Source of the DNA: DASRAU01 sp035638075
GTDB lineage: Bacteria; Acidobacteriota; Polarisedimenticolia; Gp22-AA2
Assembly: GCA_035638075.1 (NCBI GenBank)
Contig: DASRAU010000036.1
Location: 167,738 to 231,737, forward strand
Length of the DNA: 64,000 nt
Direction: 5' to 3'
The translations under genes were made by a program, and so were the position numbers. The notes under the pieces were generated by a model, which ran no database searches, was not told the DNA's origin, and worked only from the letters and a program-made list of their open reading frames with translations. Numbering within the stretch: position 1 is the stretch's first letter; every line of letters starts with the position of its first letter. Positions 24,766 to 31,843 of the stretch are shown piece by piece.

Positions 24766-25409
24766 CGGTGGCACCCGGAGCATTCGGTCGGCGGATGGAC
24801 GGGGCGCTCCTGCTCGAGCTTCGCGGCCAGCGCCTTGGCGTCCTTGGGCGGAGTCCACTTCATGTTGGTGACCTCGCTCACGGGCCGGCGGTTGGGGCCG
24901 GCGTTGCGGTGGCAGTCCAGGCACCACGACATCGACAACGGCTGCATCTGCGTCACCACGTCCATCTCGTCGATGCGCCCGTGGCACGACACGCAGCCGA
25001 CGCCCGCGGCGATGTGCACCTTGTGGTTGAAGTAGACGTAGTCCGGCAGCTTGTGCACCCGCACCCACTGCATCGGGTGGCCGCTCGCCGCGCTGCTGCG
25101 GATGGGCTCGAGCAACGGCGAGTCACGCTTCACGAGCTTGTGGCAGTTCATGCAGACGGCCGTCGGCGGCACGTTCGCCACCGGCGAGACTTCCACCGAG
25201 GCGTGGCAGTAGCGGCAGTCGAGCCCCATCTCGCCGACGTGCAGCCGGTGGCTGTAGGGGACCGGCTGGATCGGGCGGTAGCCGGCGTCGGTGAACTTGG
25301 GCGAGCCCCAATACCAGATGCCGCCGACGACGGCGACGGTCGCAACCAGACCGCCCACGGCAGCGAAGAGCGGTAAACGGTTGATCCAGGGAGGAAGGAT
25401 CTGCGCCAT
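24762..25409 (-). CDS. actA: ActA, alternative complex III pentaheme cytochrome c
   Basis: A 215-residue protein with one N-terminal membrane helix (about residues 13-33) and five heme c motifs: CRYCH, CMNCH, CVSCH, CLDCH and the terminal CSGCH. This is the usual ActA of ACIII. It is the first full-size gene of the minus-strand run. No ribosome binding site lies just before its ATG; instead a 17-codon open frame with a strong site ends three bases upstream, which suggests translational coupling. Confidence 0.94.
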   Translation of the reverse strand: MAQILPPWINRLPLFAAVGGLVATVAVVGGIWYWGSPKFTDAGYRPIQPVPYSHRLHVGEMGLDCRYCHASVEVSPVANVPPTAVCMNCHKLVKRDSPLLEPIRSSAASGHPMQWVRVHKLPDYVYFNHKVHIAAGVGCVSCHGRIDEMDVVTQMQPLSMSWCLDCHRNAGPNRRPVSEVTNMKWTPPKDAKALAAKLEQERPVHPPTECSGCHR

Positions 25410-25412
25410 GCG

Positions 25413-25466
25413 TTACGGTCGCATCGCCTGGCGTCGCATGTCGCGGCGCTCACCGATCTGGGGCAC
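25413..25466 (-). CDS. Putative leader peptide upstream of actA
   Basis: A GTG-started frame of 17 codons (starts PQIGERRD, ends QAMRP) preceded by GGGAGGAG (25475-25482 on +) at a spacing of eight bases. Its TAA ends three bases before the actA ATG. Since actA has no site of its own, ribosomes would reach it by reinitiation. The peptide has four Arg in 17 residues and no hydrophobic stretch, so it is not a signal peptide. It may be only a coupling device; attenuation is possible but no hairpin pair was worked out. Confidence 0.45.
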   Translation of the reverse strand: MPQIGERRDMRRQAMRP

Positions 25467-25499
25467 GTGAACGTCTCCTCCCGGGATTTGGGACCGGCG

Positions 25500-25529
25500 A
25501 TACTAGTCTCACGCTCTTCGGAGGGTCAA
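25500..25529 (-). promoter_or_regulatory. Sigma70-like promoter of the actA-B-E/bd-like operon
   Basis: On the minus strand TTGACC (25529-25524) and TAGTAT (25505-25500) are 18 bases apart, one of the best promoter matches in the window. The predicted start near 25493 gives a leader of about 84 bases that includes the leader-peptide frame. It is the only good promoter I found for the minus-strand run that extends down to 7781. Confidence 0.6.
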
Positions 25530-25544
25530 GACCCACGAAGCGCC

Positions 25545-25572
25545 TTGCGACAGCGGTTTTTCACGGTAGAAT
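25545..25572 (+). promoter_or_regulatory. Sigma70-like promoter for the divergent small membrane protein and SCO genes
   Basis: TTGCGA (25545-25550) and TAGAAT (25567-25572) with a 16-base spacer. The -10 box ends 10 bases before the ATG at 25583, so the transcript would have almost no leader. It is divergent from, and 15 bases clear of, the act promoter. Confidence 0.5.
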
Positions 25573-25582
25573 CCGCGTTTCC

Positions 25583-25915
25583 ATGCCCCCCGGATCGACC
25601 GCCGCGCCCGACACCACGACCGCCTCGCTGGACGGCGTCGAGTCGGCTTTCGTCCGCCGCGCGCTGCGGCGCCGACCGCTGTTCCTCGGCCTGTCGATCT
25701 TCGGAATCGCCGTCGCCGTGGGGCTGTCCTGCTACTACGCCTGGCGGCGGATGCACGACCCGCTGTTCCCGGTGGCGGCGCGCGCCGTCATCGTCGTCCT
25801 GGTCCTCCTGAACGCGCGGCAGAACCTCCGCCAGTACCGCTTCGCCGGCGTGCTCGGGAAGGTGCTGCCGGCCGACTTCGCCGGCGGCCCCGGCGGCCCG
25901 GCCGCGCGCGCCTGA
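25583..25915 (+). CDS. Small two-helix membrane protein
   Basis: A 110-residue protein with an acidic/Thr-rich N-terminus, two membrane helices (about residues 32-53 and 61-80) joined by a short loop, and a Gly/Ala-rich tail. No family is recognised. It lies divergent from the act/bd-like operon and upstream of an SCO-like gene, so an accessory role in respiration is possible but unproven. Confidence 0.6.
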   Translation: MPPGSTAAPDTTTASLDGVESAFVRRALRRRPLFLGLSIFGIAVAVGLSCYYAWRRMHDPLFPVAARAVIVVLVLLNARQNLRQYRFAGVLGKVLPADFAGGPGGPAARA

Positions 25916-25949
25916 GCGCCGCTCCGGCCGGCTGCCACTCGACGTCGCG

Positions 25950-26522
25950 ATGACCGGAGAGACGCGGACGCCGCGCGGAGCCGCCGGGGGCCCGCCCGGC
26001 CTGCCGCGTTACACCTTCCTGTGGGCCTTCCTCGTCGGCATCGCGCTGCTCACGCTCATCCGTCCGTGCCTGCGTCGCGTGCCCGAGCCGCCGCCGGTCC
26101 AGGGCGCCTTTCCCGCGGTCGATCTCATCGGCGCCGGCGGGGGCGTCATCCGCGGGATCTCGCTGCGCGGCAGCGTCTGGGTCCTGTCGCTCGAGAACCA
26201 GCCGTGCGACGCGCCGTGCCAGGAGCGCCGCGGCCGGATGAAGGAGCTGGCCGACGCCTACAAGGACTTCCACCTCGGCGGCATCCGCCTGCTCGACGTG
26301 GACATCGGGCCCGACGTTCCCGCCGACCCGGCGCCGCCCCTGTGGCTCGCGGCGCGCATCGGTGAGGACGAGCTCGACGCCTTCGGCGGCGCGGCACGCA
26401 TCGGCCACCTGTTGATCGTCGATCCGTCGGGGGGCCTGCGCGGCTGGTACCAGGGGGACAAGGACGGCTTCAACGAAGTCTACAATCGCGCCCAGCACGT
26501 CCGGGCCGCCGCACACCAATAA
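25950..26522 (+). CDS. SCO1/SenC-like copper chaperone or thiol-disulfide protein
   Basis: A 190-residue protein anchored by one N-terminal helix (about residues 22-38) with a thioredoxin-fold domain outside. Cys86 and Cys90 form the CxxxC copper motif of SCO proteins (CDAPC), and His153 just before the LLIVDPSGGLRG strand fits the third ligand. SCO proteins deliver copper to CuA of cytochrome oxidase subunit II, which is encoded about 18 kb away. The sequence is shorter and more diverged than typical SCO1, so a general thiol-disulfide role is possible. It is probably cotranscribed with the small gene before it. Confidence 0.7.
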   Translation: MTGETRTPRGAAGGPPGLPRYTFLWAFLVGIALLTLIRPCLRRVPEPPPVQGAFPAVDLIGAGGGVIRGISLRGSVWVLSLENQPCDAPCQERRGRMKELADAYKDFHLGGIRLLDVDIGPDVPADPAPPLWLAARIGEDELDAFGGAARIGHLLIVDPSGGLRGWYQGDKDGFNEVYNRAQHVRAAAHQ

Positions 26523-26545
26523 GAAGGATGGAGAGGGAGGAGCCG

Positions 26546-27502
26546 ATGTCCGCCGTTCGCCTGCAGGTTCGCCGCGCCGCACTTTTCTCCGCCGCTTCGA
26601 TGCTCGCCGCCGCCCTGACCGCGGCCGCCCAGACGTCCGCGCCCGCGGCGAAGGAGAAGGGGGAGATGCTCGAGGTCGCCCCGGGGTTGTCCCTCTTCTA
26701 CGAGGTGCGCGGGCAGGGGAGCGGGCTTCCCCTCATCGTGGTCAACGGCGGCCCCGGCTTCGACCACGCCTACCTGCATTGCAGCGACTCCTGGGACCGG
26801 CTGGCCGCCAACCGCCGCATCGTCTTCTACGACCAGCGCGGCGATGGCCAGTCGACCCCTCTCAAACCGGACCAGACGACCACCCTCCTCGAGCAGATCG
26901 CCGACCTCGACGCGATGCGCGCGAAGATCGCCGGCGACGGCAAGTTCGACCTGATGGGGCACTCGTGGGGCGGCTATCTCGTGATGGCGTACGCCTCGCG
27001 CCATCCCGAGCACATCGCGCACCTGATCATCGCCGACGCCGCGGCGCCGAAGATCCAGGAGACGGCGTTCCTGTTCAAGAACATCTACCCGGAGACCACC
27101 GAGCGGCAGGACGCCATGGCGTTCGGCGAGGCCCTCGGCGACCCCGAGGCGATCGCCCGCAGCCTGCGCGAGTATTCGACCATGCTGTTCGTGTCGCCGA
27201 CGGTGCGCGACGCGTATCTCGCGCGGTCCGACTCGTTCGTCTTCCGTCCGAAGATCAACGCGGCGCTGTGGGGCGAGGCGGAGAAGTACGATCTGAACCC
27301 CGAGCTGCGGAAGTTCCGCTTCCCGACGCTCGTGGTGACCGGCCGTTACGACTTCAACGTCGCGCCGTCGGTGGCCTACGGCATCCACAAGCAGGTCCCG
27401 GGCTCCGACTTCGCCGTCTTCGAGAAGAGCGGCCACCTGCCGTTCTGCGAGGAGCCCGACCTGTTCGTGCAGCGGATCGACGCGTTCCTGAGAGGACGCT
27501 AG
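26546..27502 (+). CDS. Secreted alpha/beta hydrolase of the prolyl aminopeptidase family
   Basis: A 318-residue hydrolase with a signal peptide (about residues 1-28). The oxyanion segment is NGGPGFDH (HGGPG-like in the family), the nucleophile elbow is GHSWGG with Ser140, and Asp269 and His297 complete the triad. Proline iminopeptidases remove N-terminal proline from peptides; other members act on esters or lactones, so the substrate is uncertain. The start at 26546 was preferred over ATG 26528 because GAGGGAGG lies six bases before it. Confidence 0.82.
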   Translation: MSAVRLQVRRAALFSAASMLAAALTAAAQTSAPAAKEKGEMLEVAPGLSLFYEVRGQGSGLPLIVVNGGPGFDHAYLHCSDSWDRLAANRRIVFYDQRGDGQSTPLKPDQTTTLLEQIADLDAMRAKIAGDGKFDLMGHSWGGYLVMAYASRHPEHIAHLIIADAAAPKIQETAFLFKNIYPETTERQDAMAFGEALGDPEAIARSLREYSTMLFVSPTVRDAYLARSDSFVFRPKINAALWGEAEKYDLNPELRKFRFPTLVVTGRYDFNVAPSVAYGIHKQVPGSDFAVFEKSGHLPFCEEPDLFVQRIDAFLRGR

Positions 27503-27511
27503 CGGGACCGG

Positions 27512-28099
27512 CTACTTCCCCTTGCGCAGCTCGAGGAGGACCATCTTCGCGATCATCTTCAGGGTCTCGAAGACGCCGGTCCCCTTGTTGGCGATCGCCT
27601 CGAAGATCGGCTCGCCCTTGTAGTGCAGGCGCTTCTTCATCTCTTCGAACGGCATGGCGGTCGGCAGATCGCGCTTGTTGAACTGCAGGACGTAGGGGAT
27701 GGTCTTGATGTCGTACCCCTGCTCCTTCAGGTTCAGCTCGAGGTTCTTCAGCGATTCGAGGTTGGCGTCCATGCGCGCCGCCTGCGAGTCGGCGACGAAC
27801 ACCACGCCGTCCACGCCCTTGAGGATGAGCTTGCGCGAGGCGTCGTAGAACACCTGTCCCGGCACCGTATAAAGATGAAAGCGGGTGCGGAAGCCGCGGA
27901 TTTCCCCGAGGTCGAGCGGCAGGAAGTCGAAGAACAGGGTCCGGTCGGTCTCGGTCGCGAGCGAGATGAGCTTCCCCTTGGCATTGGGGTTGGTCTTCTC
28001 GTAGACGAACTTGATGTTCGTCGTCTTGCCGCCCAAGCCCGGCCCGTAGTAGACGAGCTTGCAGTTGATCTCGCGCGCCGCGTAGTTGATGAACGTCAT
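27512..28099 (-). CDS. mglA: MglA-type Ras-like GTPase
   Basis: A 195-residue small GTPase. The P-loop is GPGLGGKT (residues 19-26), the G3 region is TVPGQ (78-82) with the DxxG Asp replaced by Thr as in MglA, and the G4 motif is NKRD (141-144). MglA binds GTP to mark a cell pole and controls polarity and motility in Myxococcus; many non-motile bacteria also carry it. The roadblock partner mglB lies 24 bases upstream in the same operon. It ends nine bases from the convergent hydrolase gene. Confidence 0.93.
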   Translation of the reverse strand: MTFINYAAREINCKLVYYGPGLGGKTTNIKFVYEKTNPNAKGKLISLATETDRTLFFDFLPLDLGEIRGFRTRFHLYTVPGQVFYDASRKLILKGVDGVVFVADSQAARMDANLESLKNLELNLKEQGYDIKTIPYVLQFNKRDLPTAMPFEEMKKRLHYKGEPIFEAIANKGTGVFETLKMIAKMVLLELRKGK

Positions 28100-28123
28100 G
28101 TCGGGCTATCCGCTCCGCCGCGC

Positions 28124-28615
28124 CTAGTCGCTGAACAGCCGATCGATGTCTTCGTCGGTGATCTCGCCGAACGGCGATCCGCCGGCGGCCGCCTTCTTCG
28201 GCGACGCGGAGCGGTTCCAGACCGTCTCGAGCACCGTGCGCAGGTCGGTCGAGCCACGCTTGACGCGCAGCCGCACCAGCCCGAGCGACGAGCGCTCGTC
28301 GAAGATCACCACCAGGATCACCCGTCCCGCCACGACGGAGATGTGCAGGTTGTCCCGCTCCCCCTCGTGGAACAGGATGCTGAATTCCTTCTCGCCGATG
28401 AGCCGCGCCAGCGAGTCGGTCGCCGCGACGTTGCCGGCGGCGAGCGACGCGAGAGCGGTCACGTCGATGGCGTCGGTCTCCCCCTGGGCGCAGATCGACT
28501 GCCCGTTCTTGTCGATCAGGAAGACCATCTTGGCGTTGCACTCGGACCTGAGGCGGGCCATCACCTCGCGGATGCGCTCGTACTCCTCGGGGTGAAGGAT
28601 CAGGTCGGCGGCCAT
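28124..28615 (-). CDS. mglB: MglB-type roadblock/LC7 protein, GTPase activator of MglA
   Basis: A 163-residue roadblock/LC7-fold protein (residues about 5-120) with an acidic C-terminal tail of about 40 residues. MglB acts as a dimer that stimulates GTP hydrolysis by MglA. The start ATG at 28615 was chosen because the conserved domain begins at MAADLILHPEEYERI; the upstream in-frame ATG at 28696 adds residues without family character. GGAGG lies 13 bases upstream, a long spacing. Order mglB-mglA is the usual one. Confidence 0.9.
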   Translation of the reverse strand: MAADLILHPEEYERIREVMARLRSECNAKMVFLIDKNGQSICAQGETDAIDVTALASLAAGNVAATDSLARLIGEKEFSILFHEGERDNLHISVVAGRVILVVIFDERSSLGLVRLRVKRGSTDLRTVLETVWNRSASPKKAAAGGSPFGEITDEDIDRLFSD

Positions 28616-28754
28616 CGAATCGCAAACCTCCGGGGCCCGGACGGAATGCGGACCGGACCGGCTTCCAATATGGGGACCGGTGGCGCGAAAGTCCATCGGT
28701 CCCGCGCGTTTCGAGCCGTTCCGCCCGCCCCCCCGGCCGGGCGTCAGGGAGCCG

Positions 28755-29120
28755 TCAGGCGTCTCCGCGTGCCCCCGCCGCCGGAGTCCGATCCGCCGGG
28801 AGGAAGGAGAAGCCGCACGGTGAATCGGGCGCGATGATATCGCGATCGCGCAGGTCGCGCTCGTCGATCGGGAAGAGGTTGCAGTTGCGCGGCTTGATCT
28901 CGTGGATGCTGCAGCGCACCGGGTCCGAGCGCTGGTCGAGCATGGGGCAGGTGAACATCAGGCGGCAGCAGGCGCCGGTGCGGTTGCAGTGGCCGACGCG
29001 CCGCGCCAGGCTCTGCCGGACGTACTCCTTGCGGAAGGTGCCGAGGTAGAAGCGGCGCACCTTGCCCCAGCCGAGCACCAGGCGCTCGCGGGCGGTCAGC
29101 GGGGTGGTGCGCAGGGGCAT
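28755..29120 (-). CDS. YkgJ-family cysteine cluster protein
   Basis: A 121-residue protein with the conserved zinc/iron-chelating cysteine pattern: CNRTGACC, then CPML, CSIH and NCNLFP. This small family is often annotated as Fe-S or zinc cluster proteins of unknown role. It lies 139 bases upstream of mglB on the same strand. Confidence 0.8.
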   Translation of the reverse strand: MPLRTTPLTARERLVLGWGKVRRFYLGTFRKEYVRQSLARRVGHCNRTGACCRLMFTCPMLDQRSDPVRCSIHEIKPRNCNLFPIDERDLRDRDIIAPDSPCGFSFLPADRTPAAGARGDA

Positions 29121-29209
29121 GGCGATATCGTCATCGTCCGGGGTTTCATTTCCGTGATTCCCGGCTCGCGGGCTTGCAGCGCGGGTTTCCGGGCCCTACC
29201 TTCGCTCAT

Positions 29210-29674
29210 ATGAGAACATCCGATCTGGCCCTGGTCGAAACGCCTTTGGCCGATGGCGACGTGTCGCGCTTCCATGCCGACTCCTGCCCCGACGAGGAGC
29301 ACCGCATCCTCGCCGTGGACGACGACGAGGTCATCCTCGAGCTGATGGCCGAGACCCTGCGCGGCCAGCGCTACCACGTCGACGTCGCCACGTCCTGCCA
29401 GGACGCCCTGCCGCTCCTGATGTTCCGCGACTACTGCGGCATCATCCTGGATCTCGTGCTGCCCGACGCGAACGGCCTGTCTCTCTACCGGCAGATCGCG
29501 CGCCGCAAGCCGTCCCTGCGGCCCCGGGTCATCTTCGTCACGGGCGCCATGGACAAGCGCGAAGCCCGCCGCTTCGTGAAGCTCCTCGACAACCCGGTCC
29601 TGCTGAAGCCGTTCCGCCTCAATGACCTCGTCGAAGCGGTCCGCGTGCTGGAGCTGCCGAAGGGCCTCAAGTAA
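29210..29674 (+). CDS. Single-domain response regulator
   Basis: A 154-residue protein: about 35 residues of N-terminal extension and then a CheY-like receiver. The acidic pocket is in ILAVDDDE, the phosphoacceptor is Asp81 (ILDLVLPDANG), the conserved Thr is in VTGA and the Lys in LLKPF. No output domain follows. It may act through protein contact. The start at ATG 29210 is preferred over an upstream TTG at 29174. No kinase is adjacent. Confidence 0.88.
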   Translation: MRTSDLALVETPLADGDVSRFHADSCPDEEHRILAVDDDEVILELMAETLRGQRYHVDVATSCQDALPLLMFRDYCGIILDLVLPDANGLSLYRQIARRKPSLRPRVIFVTGAMDKREARRFVKLLDNPVLLKPFRLNDLVEAVRVLELPKGLK

Positions 29675-29690
29675 CGGCCCGGCCCCGCTC

Positions 29691-29984
29691 CTAGGTTTTC
29701 TCCCCCAGCTTGTAGGTCCGGCGCACCACTTCCATGCGCTCGTTCGCGAGCCAGTTCGTGAGGACGCGGGCGGCGTAGTCGGCCGCTGCCGCGGCGGTCC
29801 CTCCCACCCACTGCTTCGGCAGCGCCGGGGCGCGCGGGTCGAACCGGTCCATGTTCCAGAAGGTCCCGTCCGGCAGGCGCACGGTCGCGATCCAGTGCCC
29901 GGGAGCGCGCTCGACCTCGATCAGGTACGTCTCGTCGGTTTTCTGGAGGGTGCGAACCACGTACTCGAAGGCCACTTCCCCCAT
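29691..29984 (-). CDS. Small protein of unknown function
   Basis: A 97-residue soluble protein with alternating strands and helices and a Trp-rich middle (WIATVRLPDGTFWNMDRF). No family is recognised. A TATAAT sequence lies seven bases before its ATG, so it may be transcribed leaderless. It converges on the response-regulator gene. Confidence 0.55.
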   Translation of the reverse strand: MGEVAFEYVVRTLQKTDETYLIEVERAPGHWIATVRLPDGTFWNMDRFDPRAPALPKQWVGGTAAAAADYAARVLTNWLANERMEVVRRTYKLGEKT

Positions 29985-29991
29985 GCGCGGA

Positions 29992-29997
29992 ATTATA
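29992..29997 (-). promoter_or_regulatory. Perfect -10 box (TATAAT) next to the start of the 97-residue gene
   Basis: TATAAT on the minus strand ends seven bases before the ATG at 29984 and overlaps the TAA stop of the serine hydrolase gene. No clear -35 box is seen 16-18 bases upstream. Confidence 0.35.
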
Positions 29998-31843
29998 CAC
30001 CGCGCGATCCGCGGCCTTCGCCGCGGACCGCCGGTCCGTCGATCCGGTGCAGGACGAAATCGACCAGCCCGCGCGTGGTGAGCGTCAGGGACTCGACCGC
30101 CCCGCTCAGCTCCCGCTTCGCCTTCAGGAGGCCCCAGCCGAGATCGTAGAGGTCGCCTCCGAGCGGCGTGATTGTCGAGGCCTCGCCCCCGCCGCAGGAG
30201 AACTCGAGGCGTTCCTCGGCCTTCTTCACCTCGCAGCCGCTCAGGAGGTCATCGTTCCGGTAGGTCCCCTCGAGGTCCGGGCCCGGCCTGGCCGCGACCT
30301 CCGGCTTCGCGCCGGATTTGGCGGGTTTTTCCTTCGCGGGAGACGCGCTCACTTTCCGGAAGATCGCCGGGTGCGGGTTCTCCCGCGGGTCGTCGATGCG
30401 CATCTCGCCGTTCGCCGCGAAGGTGATGACGGCGCCGCTCGAAGCGACGGCGAAGCGTCCTTCGCCCCGCGGCAGGAGCGGCTCGCCCGAGAGACGCAGG
30501 CCATCGGGGCCGGCTTCGACCGTCCCGACGTCACCGAGGTGCTCCGAGACGTAGACGCCAGCGTAGGAGGCGAGTGTCGCCGCGGCGGGCTGCGGCCCTG
30601 ACGCCGCCTGTGCCGCGGGCGCCGGCGCGGGGCGCTCCGATTCCGGCAGGCCATCGAGTGCCGCATCGAGCGCCGCCATTGACAGCCTCCCGGTCGCGGC
30701 GGTGGAGACGTTGCACAAGGTGATGACCGCCAGCCGCCGTTCCGGGATGCGCATGAGGTTGGCGCGATAGCCGGCCCAGGCGCCGCCGTGCTCGACGAGC
30801 TTCAGCCCGCGGTGCGTCCCCAGGAACAGCCCGAGGCCGTAGGGGATGGGCGTCCCGTCGGCGAGCCTGCCGGGCGTGTGCAGGAGATCGATGAGGGGCT
30901 TCCCGCCGAGCTTGTCGCCGGTGTCGAGGTTCGTCGCCCAGAGCGCCATGTCCTCGATCGACGACTGCACGCCGCCGTCTCCCACCTGCTCCCAGTCCGA
31001 CATCGCGGTCTCGAACCCGCCGCCGTCGCGCGGCGAGTAGCCGGCGGCGCGGCGCGGCACGAGCAGGGTGTGGTCGTCGAGGTAGGTGGTGTCGGTCATC
31101 CCGAGCGGCCCGAAGATGCGCTCGCGGGCGAACTCGCGCAGGCTCTTCCCCGAGACTCGCTTCACCAGGATCGAGGCCAGGAAATGCCCCGAGTTGGTGT
31201 AGCGGAACTCGTCGCCGGCCGGGAAGTTGAGCCCCTTCTGCCGCGCCAGGATCTCGAGTCCCTGCGGGGTGGTGGTCAGGTCAGACTCGGCATGTCCCTC
31301 CATCGACAGGAGGTCCGTGTAGTCGCGCAGACCGCTGGTGTGGTCGAGGAGACGCCGCACGGTGATCGCCGGCGAGCGCTTGAAGTCGCGGATCTCGGGG
31401 AAGTACTTCCGGATCGGATCGTCGAGCGACAGCTTGCCGTCGAGGACGAGGAGCGCCACCGCCGTCGAGGTGATCTGCTTGGAGGTCGAACCCAGATCGA
31501 ACATCGTGCTTGGCGTGATCGGCACCGAGTGCTCGATGCTGGCCTCGCCGTAGCCCCGCGCGAAGACGATCGTCCCCGACTCGACGACCCCGACCGCGCA
31601 TCCGGGCGAGCCGGGCTTGTCGTACTGGCCGAAGGCGGCGTCGACGCGCGAGGCATCCAGCCGGCCGGCGTCGATGCGCAGCACAGTCTGTCGAACGTCC
31701 TGGTAGTTTCGCTCGAGGAGGGGAATGGCTTCGATCTTGGAGTCGCTGAGTGCGGGGCCGGCAACAGCGAAGAGCAGCGTCGCGGACAGCGCGGCGAAAC
31801 GCGCGCGGTGAAGCCCGTTTCGGGTGCGCGGGGGGTGGCTCAC
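29993..31843 (-). CDS. Secreted serine hydrolase of the beta-lactamase/PBP4* family
   Basis: A 616-residue exported protein with a signal peptide (about residues 1-32). The class C beta-lactamase-like domain has Ser119-x-x-Lys122 (STSK), a YTN motif for the second catalytic element, and an HGG motif for the third. After about residue 440 there is a separate beta-rich C-terminal region like the DUF3471 or lipocalin-like tails of such enzymes, rich in Pro/Ala at its join. Likely a D-aminopeptidase or esterase acting outside the cell; antibiotic resistance is not implied. GTG overlaps the stop of the gene upstream (GTGA). Confidence 0.85.
   Translation of the reverse strand: MSHPPRTRNGLHRARFAALSATLLFAVAGPALSDSKIEAIPLLERNYQDVRQTVLRIDAGRLDASRVDAAFGQYDKPGSPGCAVGVVESGTIVFARGYGEASIEHSVPITPSTMFDLGSTSKQITSTAVALLVLDGKLSLDDPIRKYFPEIRDFKRSPAITVRRLLDHTSGLRDYTDLLSMEGHAESDLTTTPQGLEILARQKGLNFPAGDEFRYTNSGHFLASILVKRVSGKSLREFARERIFGPLGMTDTTYLDDHTLLVPRRAAGYSPRDGGGFETAMSDWEQVGDGGVQSSIEDMALWATNLDTGDKLGGKPLIDLLHTPGRLADGTPIPYGLGLFLGTHRGLKLVEHGGAWAGYRANLMRIPERRLAVITLCNVSTAATGRLSMAALDAALDGLPESERPAPAPAAQAASGPQPAAATLASYAGVYVSEHLGDVGTVEAGPDGLRLSGEPLLPRGEGRFAVASSGAVITFAANGEMRIDDPRENPHPAIFRKVSASPAKEKPAKSGAKPEVAARPGPDLEGTYRNDDLLSGCEVKKAEERLEFSCGGGEASTITPLGGDLYDLGWGLLKAKRELSGAVESLTLTTRGLVDFVLHRIDGPAVRGEGRGSRGV

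Noticed and set aside
29993..31843. Beta-lactamase conferring antibiotic resistance
   Set aside because: SxxK, YxN and HGG motifs are shared by esterases and D-aminopeptidases of this family, and the long C-terminal region is typical of those.
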